Source: Acidihalobacter aeolianus (GTDB lineage: Bacteria; Pseudomonadota; Gammaproteobacteria; DSM-5130; Acidihalobacteraceae). Taken from it: a stretch of DNA of 64,000 nt. The stretch lies in assembly GCF_001753165.1 (NCBI RefSeq), contig NZ_CP017448.1, positions 1,506,462 through 1,570,461 on the forward strand. Reading direction: 5' to 3'. Below the pieces are notes generated by a model, which saw only the letters and a list, made by a program, of their open reading frames with translations, was not told the DNA's origin and did not search any database. Position 1 is the stretch's first letter; each line of letters starts with the position of its first letter. The position numbers were made by a program, and so were the translations under genes. This document shows positions 47,766 to 56,275 of the stretch, piece by piece.

Positions 47766-47814
47766 CTCTGCGCATCTGTTTGCCGTACAATGTACGGCAA
47801 ACAGATGCGCAGAG
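47766..47814 (+). promoter_or_regulatory. Perfect 23-bp palindrome before the RHH/GNAT toxin-antitoxin pair
   Basis: Two 23-base arms, exact complements, with a three-base spacer (AAT), centred on CCGTACAATGTACGG and ending nine bases before the antitoxin ATG. It is far longer than most RHH operators. It may bind the antitoxin-toxin complex, and if transcribed would fold into a strong hairpin just ahead of the binding site AGAGGA. Confidence 0.65.
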
Positions 47815-47823
47815 GACTTCGCC

Positions 47824-48102
47824 ATGACGGCAGCAGCTACGAAAGATCGGATGGAAATCCGCGTGCTTCGTTCCGAGAAGGAGCTGGTCACTCTCGCCGC
47901 CGAACTAGAAGGCATCAAGGTCAGCCGATTCGTGTGGGATTACGCCATCAAGCGTGCCCGCAAGATCGTCGCGCGGGCTCAGCGGATTACCACGACCGAG
48001 GAAGGTTATCGGCAGATCCTCGACGCGCTGGAAAACCCGCCGGAGCCGAACACGGAGCTGAAGAACGCCATGAGCCAGTATCTAAGCAATAAAGCCAAGT
48101 GA
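47824..48102 (+). CDS. DUF1778 (TacA-like) RHH antitoxin
   Basis: A 92-residue ribbon-helix-helix protein: DRMEIRVLRSEKELVTLAAELEGIKVSRFVWDYAIKRARKI is the DNA-binding half found in TacA antitoxins, and the C-terminal tail (TTTEEGYRQILDALENPP) wraps around the acetyltransferase toxin. AGAGGACTTCGCC precedes the ATG. Its stop overlaps the start of the toxin (GTGA). Together with the palindrome upstream it forms an autoregulated unit. Confidence 0.85.
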   Translation: MTAAATKDRMEIRVLRSEKELVTLAAELEGIKVSRFVWDYAIKRARKIVARAQRITTTEEGYRQILDALENPPEPNTELKNAMSQYLSNKAK

Positions 48103-48626
48103 GTCTTCAGTTCACCACGCTCGATCGGCTGGAACACGACCGAAGGAGCTTCGATGCTGGGACGGGCGATGGCAGGGAAACGCTGACTGATTATTTGCGC
48201 ACTAAAGCGGCCAAGCATCAAGACCAGCACGTATGCCGTGTCTTCGTCCTGACGGATGATACTGCCCCAAAACGCATAATCGGCTACTACACGCTAAGCA
48301 ACGGCGAAATAGCGTGGGACTCACTGAGCGAAGACGAAGCCCCCAAGCTCCCTCGTCATCCCCTTGGTGTAATCGTCCTTGGACGGCTGGCCGTAGACCA
48401 CACCGAACAACGCAGGGGGTACGGGCCGCAACTGCTCATGGATGCCTTGTGGCGCACTGCGCGGGTATCCGAACACAGTTCCGTCTATGCGATGGTTACA
48501 GATCCACTCAACGAGAGCGCCGCCGGGTTCTACAGGAAATATGGATTCATGCCGCTGCCGGGCAATCCGGGCCGGCTTTACATCCCCATAGCTACGGTCC
48601 TTAAGTCCATCCCCCCAACAACGTGA
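48099..48626 (+). CDS. GNAT-type toxin (TacT-like acetyltransferase)
   Basis: A 175-residue GNAT acetyltransferase. HQDQHVCRVFVLTDDTAPKRIIGYYTLSNGEIA and LPRHPLGVIVLGRLAVDHTEQRRGYGPQLLMDAL, with the acetyl-CoA loop QRRGYG, then EHSSVYAMVTDPLNESAAGFYRKYGFMPLPG. TacT-type toxins acetylate charged tRNA and stop translation. The GTG start at 48099 overlaps the antitoxin stop. The gene is intact. Confidence 0.85.
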   Translation: MSLQFTTLDRLEHDRRSFDAGTGDGRETLTDYLRTKAAKHQDQHVCRVFVLTDDTAPKRIIGYYTLSNGEIAWDSLSEDEAPKLPRHPLGVIVLGRLAVDHTEQRRGYGPQLLMDALWRTARVSEHSSVYAMVTDPLNESAAGFYRKYGFMPLPGNPGRLYIPIATVLKSIPPTT

Positions 48627-49076
48627 ATAAGCGATTCAGCAATGAAATCGAACTGCGGTTTCTTTTGTGACTATGTTTAACTGTCTGCATCCACACCGTG
48701 AACTGACGTCAGCATTATTGGTCTACATTTTGCTGTGTCTAGAACATCGTTGTTGATTCACTACAACTTCAAGCACACTGAGGGACTCGGCGACTCGAGC
48801 AGATATACGCGATGTGACCGCCCATCTCGGGAAACTGAGTGAGGTCGTCTGGCTTCTCGAAGTGCAGGGGCGTCATGCTGACTTGCTAGGTGAGGTGAGG
48901 TAATTCAGGTGGGGTGTTATGAATCTCCCGCTGCCAACAGCGGGCGCTGATCTTGCGTGCGATCACGTTATTAGGGCGTCTGCCCCAAAATTGCGTAACA
49001 GTCATATCAGTAGAAACCATCTGCGCCTCGAAACTGGACCTTCCCCTTTAATGGGATTTGCCCGGTTTCCGGAATG
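48627..49076. other. Non-coding gap with a C-terminal gene relic
   Basis: About 450 bases. One plus frame reads RADIRDVTAHLGKLSEVVWL and on to LLGEVR before a stop near 48902; this looks like the helical tail of a lost mobilisation or antitoxin protein. No start or domain is left. The end of the gap meets the terminator at 49077. Confidence 0.35.
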
Positions 49077-49121
49077 CCACAAATAAAAGCCCTCCTTGTC
49101 ATGGAGGGCTTTTATTTGTGG
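49077..49121. terminator. Bidirectional terminator
   Basis: A perfect 19-base stem containing AAAAGCCCTCC and its complement, loop TTGTCAT, with A-rich and T-rich flanks inside the stem. It can end transcription in both directions and sits between the toxin-antitoxin operon and the minus-strand gene at 49200. Confidence 0.88.
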
Positions 49122-49199
49122 CGGTCGATTATCCCGTTCAAGGATACCGGGTAGGTCTCAGCCAGCACGGCACTCGCTGTTTACCCGTTCTGGTAGCGC

Positions 49200-49547
49200 C
49201 TACCAGTCATCGAAGCTGGAAGAGGAACTGCTCCAGTCGCTGTCGAAACTGCTTGAACTCGACCAGTCGTTGTCGAAGCTGCTGCCGGTACTGAAGGAGT
49301 CAGCACTACTGGAGAACGGCGAGGCACTATCGTGGATGCCGGAAGGGTCGGACAGGTCCGTGCCGTAGGGATTGCCGCCGACATCGACGCCCGCACAGCT
49401 GTTATCCATCATGGGCAGGCCGGTTGCAGGATTGATGGTACAGCCGCTGCTGGAATCGCCCGTTAGACTGCTGCCGGTTGCAGGGTCGATGCCCATGCCG
49501 CTGTTGTCGCCGCTTAGCCAGTCGCGCATCCATCCGAAAAGTCCCAT
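49200..49547 (-). CDS. Low-complexity Ser/Asp/Trp-rich protein
   Basis: A 115-residue protein. The start MGLFGWMRDWLSGDNSGMG is followed by IDPATGSSLTG and INPATGLPMM, a duplicated (I)xPATG segment. The C-terminus is a run of SSFDNDWSSSSSFDSDWSSSSS-type repeats ending SFDDW. It is acidic, has no membrane helix and is unlike the enzymes around it. The ATG at 49547 is fixed by GGAGGAGACAG. I know similar small proteins from mobile islands only by look; function unknown. Confidence 0.7.
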   Translation of the reverse strand: MGLFGWMRDWLSGDNSGMGIDPATGSSLTGDSSSGCTINPATGLPMMDNSCAGVDVGGNPYGTDLSDPSGIHDSASPFSSSADSFSTGSSFDNDWSSSSSFDSDWSSSSSSFDDW

Positions 49548-49713
49548 GTCTGTCTCCTCCTTAAATGATTGAGTGCCGGCGAGGCCCTGATGTCTGTCAG
49601 GCATGGATACTGGCCGGCTGTTGGAAGACACAATACTGCTAAATGAAGATTATCCTGACACTGGCAAGCTTGCTGCTCGAACGACTCGATACGGCCAGCA
49701 GGCAGGTGGATGC

Positions 49714-50579
49714 TTACCCGCGACGAGCCGATCGCCGGTTTTCGCGCAGCTTGCGGCGGACCAGTGGTTCACCGAGGAAATGCACCATATCCGCGTGGGC
49801 CACGCGCGTCTTGCGTGGGTGTAGTGTGAGGCCGAGCTTGCGCAATCTTTTGTGGGTGTATTCAAGCGCTGCATTGGCCTGGTCCTCGGTTTTGTGGCGA
49901 ACAGCAGGAAGTCGTCTGCGTAGCGCACGAAGGGAATGTTTGACGCCGCCCATGCGCGGTCCAGTGGATCGAGATACAGGTTGCACAGAAGTGGCGAAAT
50001 GACCGCACCTTGCAATAACCCGCGCCTGCGGCTGAGGAAGCCCTGCGTATGCGGGCCAAGCGCCAGCCATGTGTGGACGATGGCGCGAAGCTGCCGATCA
50101 GGCACTTTACGTTTCAATACTCTGGACAGCAGCGCATGCGGCACGGCATCGAAAAAGGTTGCGATGTCGGCGTCGACCGTCCAGCTCCAACCGGTGTTGA
50201 CGCGCTCTCTGGCGCACGCCAGAGCGTCGTTTACGCCACGTCCCGGTCTATATGCATAGGAATTTGCATGGAAGGTGCTTTCCGTGAGCGGCTCCAGTGC
50301 CTGCACGGCGAGGCGTTGAGCGAATTTGTCACGCAGATAATAGACCGAAAGTACCCGTTTGCCACCATCCGGTTTGTTGATCATGAACTGTCTCACCGGT
50401 ATAGGGTGGTAATGCCCTGTTTGCAGTTCGCGGGCAAGACTCAGCAGGTGCAATGGCAAGTTGTGGCGCAGCGCGTCGGAATCGATTCTGGACGACCAGG
50501 GCGCCTTGTCATAGCGCAAATGTCGCCAGGCCCGATTCATGTTCTCCGGGGCGACCATTTCCGCAATCAAGTGTCCCAC
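49714..50579 (-). pseudogene. Cas1-associated reverse transcriptase, frameshifted
   Basis: A reverse transcriptase of about 288 residues. Motifs: FMINKPDGGKRVLSVYYLRDKFAQRL, the RT-2 region, WTVDADIATFFDAVPH (RT-3 aspartates), GLLQGAVISPLLCNLYLDPLD (RT-4) and VRYADDFLLFA (catalytic YADD). After YADD the frame breaks at about 49890, at a run of four A on this strand; the right continuation is in the other frame (KTEDQANAALEYTHKRLRKLGL, TRVAHADMVHFLGE, ending RRSARRG at 49714). QG..SP in RT-4 is unlike diversity-generating RTs and fits group II/CRISPR-type enzymes. Its start overlaps the end of cas1, so both were translated together. A single missing base, real or a sequencing slip, decides if it works. 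Confidence 0.82.
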
Positions 50580-51294
50580 GGCTGTATTTCCGGCAGTGTG
50601 GAGCGCAAGCGGCGCACTGCGGTCCGCGCAGCTCCCGCCAGCGACGCAGTGGGCGGGCCGGCCTGATCGTCACGCGATTCATCCATCTCCCGGGCCTCCT
50701 GTTCGGCTGCAAAAAGGCCACCGAAATCCTGTGCGGATGCAGCGGACCACAAGGCGTAGAATCGCCCTCTGGCGGCCTTGGAGAGACGGAAGCCCTCGTC
50801 CCGCGACGAGGTGAAATCCTGTGGTTTGAATTCGTCGAGCATGTTCACGATGATGCAATCCACCGCGACACGAAGCGGCTCAAGCGCGTCGAGCGCCATG
50901 CCGTCGCGTGCTGGCGCGGGCATGTGTAGAAAACCCAGGGCGGGATCCAGACCCTGGATCAGGACCTGTTTGCGTGCTTCACCCAGTGCCAGCGTGTAAC
51001 CCAGCGACAGCAATGCGTTGACCGGGTCGCGCGGTGGCCTGCGGTTGCGTCCGGGGAATGGCCACTGCGGATCGAGGTTAGCTGCCAATGCTGAAAACCA
51101 TTGCGCGGCCGCGGCTCCCTCCAGACCGCGGAGCGCTTCCGCTTTGTCCGCTGTTTCCAGATTGGCCAGTGCGACTTCAAGGGAAGCGGCCACGGGCTGA
51201 CTTGCCTTGGCGAGATGTGGATCTCGTCGGAGATACGCTTCGAGCTTCAGCCTGAGCACGCAGCGCGCCATTTCCAGTCGGGAATCCTGTCTTA
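50567..51294 (-). pseudogene. cas1: Cas1 CRISPR integrase, 5' end removed by an IS element
   Basis: The alpha-helical catalytic domain of Cas1 is clear: ALRGLEGAAAAQWFSAL, then FPGRNRRPPRDPVNALLSLGYTLALGEARKQV, GLDPALGFLHMPAPARDGMALDALEPLRVAVD. The three metal ligands are present (Glu in LALGEA, His in GFLHM, Asp in MALDALE). The N-terminal beta domain, some 80-90 residues, is missing: the reading frame enters the IS5-family element at 51294. An ATG at 51271 could start the remaining 234 residues. It overlaps the reverse transcriptase gene. No cas2 and no repeats are seen, so the system is a relic of an RT-associated CRISPR adaptation module. Confidence 0.82.
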
Positions 51295-52102
51295 GGGCCT
51301 GTTCACACTAATTCCGTTATAATAGCTGCATGGAAATCACATCGCAGCAATACAAAATCATTGAACCCTTGTTACCCATTCCTCGGGGCAACCTTAAAAT
51401 ATCCAATTTACAGGTACTTAATGCGATCCTGTATGTCGCAGAGCACGGTTGCAAGTGGCGCGGTCTGCCAGCCCGTTTCGGTCGCTGGCACAGCATCTAT
51501 ATGCGCGCCAATCGCTGGGCCAAACAGGGCGTGCTGGATCGAGTCTTCCTGGCCTTGCAAGAAAATGATGTGATCAATATCCAGGTCGATCACGTCTCGC
51601 TCGATTCCACAGCGGTCAAGGTTCATCCCGACGGCACCGGCGCACAAAAAAAAACGGTCCTCAATCTATCGGCAAGTCCCGCGCCGGATGGACAACCAAG
51701 ATTCACTTGGTCGCCGCCGGAGCCAACCGAGCCGTAGCTTTTCGCCTGTCCCCGGGACAGGCCGGAGATGCGCCAGAAGGTAGGAAACTGCTCAAAAGCC
51801 TGGAGCACTGCGGCTGGGAAGGCACCTCGGTCATCATGGACCGAGCCTATGAGGGTGACGAAACGCGCCAGCTCGCACTGGAACTGGGTATGACCCCAGT
51901 GGTGCCGCCCAAGCGCAATCGCCTCACACCTTGGGAATACGATCGCGAGCTCTACAAGAAACGCAATGAGATCGAACGCCTTTTTCGACGGCTCAAGGGT
52001 TTCCGGCGCATCTTCTCAAGATTCGATAAACTCGACGTGGTATTCACTTTCTTCATCCACTTCGCGCTTATCGTCAACACCCTCTTTAGTGTGAACAGGC
52101 CC
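51295..52102 (+). mobile_element. IS5-family (IS427-group type) insertion sequence
   Basis: An 808-base element with inverted repeats GGGCCTGTTCACACTAA at both ends, flanked by a TA duplication (51293-51294 and 52103-52104). Size, ends and the two-frame transposase fit the IS427 group of IS5. Insertion removed the 5' portion of cas1 from its coding sequence; I could not find that portion on the far side. Confidence 0.9.
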
Positions 52103-52105
52103 TAA
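51330..52105 (+). CDS. IS5-family transposase in two frames (programmed -1 frameshift)
   Basis: The first frame starts MEITSQQYKIIEPLLPIPRG and gives the N-terminal domain with LNAILYVAEHGCKWRGLPARFG and the first aspartate in DHVSLDSTAVKVHPDG. The rest is in the -1 frame: QSIGKSRAGWTTKIHLVAAGA, VIMDRAYEGDETR, the RNEIERLFRRLKGFRRIFSRFDKLD end with the catalytic glutamate. The change occurs at nine A bases (51646-51654), a classic slippery run, so the full protein of about 257 residues is probably made by ribosomal frameshifting. The stop uses the flanking TA. Both parts are otherwise intact. Confidence 0.88.
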
Positions 52106-52415
52106 ATAATTAGTGACCACGATGGCATGCAAAAGTTCCTTGTAGGATGCGCGGCTGAACTGTCTTCATGAGGCCGGCCCATCTGAAACGCGGGCGGCGG
52201 GTTGTGGCAGATGAGCGCTTGTTCGATTTGGCGATTCTTGCGCCGGGTAATGCCCGCCCTCTCACGCCACTGCGATGGACTCTATTGCCAGGTCATCGGG
52301 TAGCCCGTAAAAGCCGAGCGGCAAGATTGCAGATGCCGCTGGCCCCAGCCATTCGGAATTAGTGTCCTCCTCCGCGCCAGTTGGCGATCAAGCGATCGGT
52401 ACGGGAGGAGGCAAC
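52106..52415. other. Gap without supported gene beyond the IS
   Basis: Here I looked for the missing 5' end of cas1 on the minus strand and did not find it. Plus frames (52168-52362) look like shadows. A strong binding site GGGAGGAGG at 52403-52411 belongs to the next small ORF. Confidence 0.4.
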
Positions 52416-52649
52416 GTGAACATCGGGAAATGGTTGCAGGGTCTCGTTGTCATCCTGAGCCTGCTGGCAGGTGCTTGGCTGGGCTATTGGCAACAGGAGC
52501 ATGTTGGGGATGCCCGTCGGCACATTGCCCGCGCAGACCGTCGCTCCTGCAGCTTGCCATCACCCGCGCAGGGAGTTCGGCATCAGGTGCAGGACACGAA
52601 AGCCCGGGATGATGATGGAGCGAAACTGCGAGAGTTCTTGGTCCACTGA
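52416..52649 (+). CDS. Small membrane-anchored hypothetical protein
   Basis: A GTG at 52416 follows GGAGGAGGCAAC. The 77-residue product starts NIGKWLQGLVVILSLLAGAW, one clear membrane helix, then a charged tail (HIARADRRS, DTKARDDDGAKLREF). It may be a decayed or frameshifted piece of a conjugation-type protein; another frame continues plausibly with MPVGTLPAQTVAP. No family is assigned. Confidence 0.35.
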   Translation: MNIGKWLQGLVVILSLLAGAWLGYWQQEHVGDARRHIARADRRSCSLPSPAQGVRHQVQDTKARDDDGAKLREFLVH

Positions 52650-52772
52650 TCAGTGCGACAAGCTTGCCGTAAGCGCGTGTTGATCCATTATCTTGCGATC
52701 ATGCCTGTATAGCGTGGCATCAGCTTGCGCACAGGTTTTGAAACCAGATACCCGACTCAATGGAGGTAAACG

Positions 52773-52970
52773 ATGGAACTGCTCAGGATCATGGAAAGGG
52801 CGCTGAAAGGGGCGCCGCTGGGCGCGGCCTTGATCGTGGCGTTGCCCGTGTGCGGACCCGTCGGCGTGGCGTCCGCCTGCGGCATAGCGGTCGGTTCGAC
52901 GGTCGGTGCGCTCGTGGGTGCAATTGAAGCACTGCTAGAAAACGATGAGGACGTGCGAGCGCGTGGCTGA
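52773..52970 (+). CDS. Glycine-zipper-like small protein
   Basis: A 65-residue protein with an excellent binding site, GGAGGTAAACG, before the ATG. GAPLGAALIVALPVCGPVGVASACGIAVGSTVGALVGAIEALL is one long Gly/Ala-rich hydrophobic stretch like glycine-zipper or holin-type small membrane proteins, and the tail (ENDEDVRARG) is charged. It has no recognised family. Being in a decaying island it may be a leftover of a mobile element, yet its start signals are intact. Confidence 0.5.
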   Translation: MELLRIMERALKGAPLGAALIVALPVCGPVGVASACGIAVGSTVGALVGAIEALLENDEDVRARG

Positions 52971-53019
52971 ACAGCTTTTCCAGTGCTGCAAAGGCCGCCC
53001 GTAGATGCGGACGCGGCTG

Positions 53020-53334
53020 CCCCATCAGCCCCGATGAAATCCGCAAGCAGGGCAGGATTCCAAAGAACGCCAATGTGTTCTTCACCATCTTCCAGACCTT
53101 CATGACGGGAGAAGGGCAGTTCACCTTCGAAGGCTATCCACCGGACTTCTTCGACTTCATCGTGATCGACGAATGTCACCGAGGCGGGGCTAAGGATGAA
53201 AGTACGTGGCGCGGCATCCTCGAATACTTCGCGCCTGCCGTGCAGCTCGGACTGACAGCCACACCCAAGCGCGACGTGAATGCCGACACCTACAAGTACT
53301 TCGGCGATCCGGTCTACACCTATGTATCGAGGCC
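53020..53334 (+). pseudogene. hsdR: Type I restriction HsdR fragment
   Basis: The frame reads DEIRKQGRIPKNANVFFTIF, then EGYPPDFFDFIVIDECHRGG, WRGILEYFAPAVQLGLTATPKR and YFGDPVYTY. These are helicase motifs Ia to III (DECH box, TATP) of HsdR. About 105 residues of a protein that is normally near 800-1000 remain; both ends are cut, and the sequence after VYTY is unrelated. It is a relic of a lost restriction system beside the tRNA-Leu gene. Confidence 0.85.
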
Positions 53335-53397
53335 GCTACGACCACGAGCACGGTCTCTGACCCTAACCGAGATTATTTGAGGGGTGGTTCTACAAAT

Positions 53398-53409
53398 GAG
53401 AATCGAACT
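53398..53409. repeat. 12-base copy of the tRNA-Leu T-arm
   Basis: GAGAATCGAACT is also present in the T-arm of the tRNA-Leu gene (53563-53574). A short partial duplicate just inside the island could be a worn attachment site, but 12 bases within a conserved tRNA arm may be chance. Confidence 0.25.
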
Positions 53410-53508
53410 ATGAACTGTTGCTGCTAGGGCAGTGGGGTAGGATTGGGACCACCGCTGTATTGGGTTTGCAACAATTAGCAAAAAAACACCAGCTAACTTA
53501 TTGATTCG

Positions 53509-53546
53509 ATTAGTTATTAAATCAACTAATTCATCAATTAAAAAAA
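53509..53546 (-). terminator. Probable end signal of the tRNA-Leu transcript
   Basis: Downstream of the tRNA 3' end on the minus strand there are seven T bases (53540-53546) and an AT-rich hairpin (ATTAGTT / AACTAAT). The hairpin follows rather than precedes the T run, so the assignment is weak. Confidence 0.3.
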
Positions 53547-53550
53547 CTAA

Positions 53551-53637
53551 TGGTGCCGGGAGCGAGAATCGAACTCGCACTCCCTTGCGGGAACCAGATT
53601 TTGAGTCTGGCGCGTCTACCAGTTCCGCCATCCCGGC
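53551..53637 (-). tRNA. tRNA-Leu (anticodon CAA)
   Basis: An 87-base tRNA with encoded CCA end. Acceptor GCCGGGA pairs with TCCCGGC; the D arm is CGGAACTGGTAGACGCG; the anticodon stem is CCAGA/TCTGG with loop CTCAAAA, so anticodon CAA reading UUG; a long variable arm TTCCCGCAAGGGAGT marks class II; the T arm is GCGAGTTCGATTCTCGC. All arms pair well. tRNA-Leu genes are common integration sites, and here the decayed mobile island ends exactly next to it while housekeeping genes lie on the other side. Confidence 0.97.
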
Positions 53638-53710
53638 ACGAGCGCGGCAGTTTACCCGAAATGCATGGACAGGCAAATCCGCCTTGCGAGGCGTGATACC
53701 ATCGCGCGCC

Positions 53711-55848
<2,138 letters not shown>

Positions 55849-55912
55849 TACGCGGCCTTTGCGGGGCGAGGGCTCCCCGCATTCGACGATGCCTGCAAAC
55901 GAGGAGCGAGCG

Positions 55913-56251
55913 ATGAGCTTTTTGATTCAGAACGCCTATGCCGAAGGGACCGGCGCTGCCGCCGCGCAACAGGGGGGCGGGCTCGACTTCATGATCCTGA
56001 TCGCGATCATGTTCGCGGTCATGTACTTCATGATCATCCGGCCGCAGAGCAAGCGCGCCAAGGAACAAAAACGCATGATCGAGGCGCTGAGCAAGGGCGA
56101 CGAGGTCGTGACCAATGGCGGTATCGTCGGCAAGGTCACGGCGGTAGGCGACAATTTCCTGCAGGTCGAGATTGCCGAAGGCGTCGAGGTCAAGCTGCAG
56201 AAGCAGGCGATAACCTCCGTATTGCCCAAGGGCACGATCAAGGGACTCTGA
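55913..56251 (+). CDS. yajC: Sec translocon accessory protein YajC
   Basis: A 112-residue inner-membrane protein with one helix (FMILIAIMFAVMYFMII) followed by RPQSKRAKEQKRMIEALSKGDEVVTNGGIVGKV, the YajC signature. It forms a complex with SecD and SecF, encoded next. GAGGAGCGAGCG precedes the ATG at 55913. The C-terminal tail QKQAITSVLPKGTIKGL is the usual end. Confidence 0.96.
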   Translation: MSFLIQNAYAEGTGAAAAQQGGGLDFMILIAIMFAVMYFMIIRPQSKRAKEQKRMIEALSKGDEVVTNGGIVGKVTAVGDNFLQVEIAEGVEVKLQKQAITSVLPKGTIKGL

Positions 56252-56275
56252 TCCGACATCAGGAAACACCGCAGG

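Noticed and set aside
49714-50579. Reverse transcriptase as part of a diversity-generating retroelement or retron
   Set aside because: The RT-4 motif is QGxxxSP, not the altered form of DGR enzymes; no template/variable repeat pair or msr/msd-like structure is visible, while cas1 overlaps directly.
50049-50929. Plus-strand open frames of 205 and 158 codons
   Set aside because: They are antisense to the RT and cas1 genes, which carry clear catalytic motifs on the other strand.
46600-53550. CRISPR array or cas2 near cas1
   Set aside because: I read the gaps for regularly spaced 25-40 base repeats and for a short Cas2-like gene and found neither.
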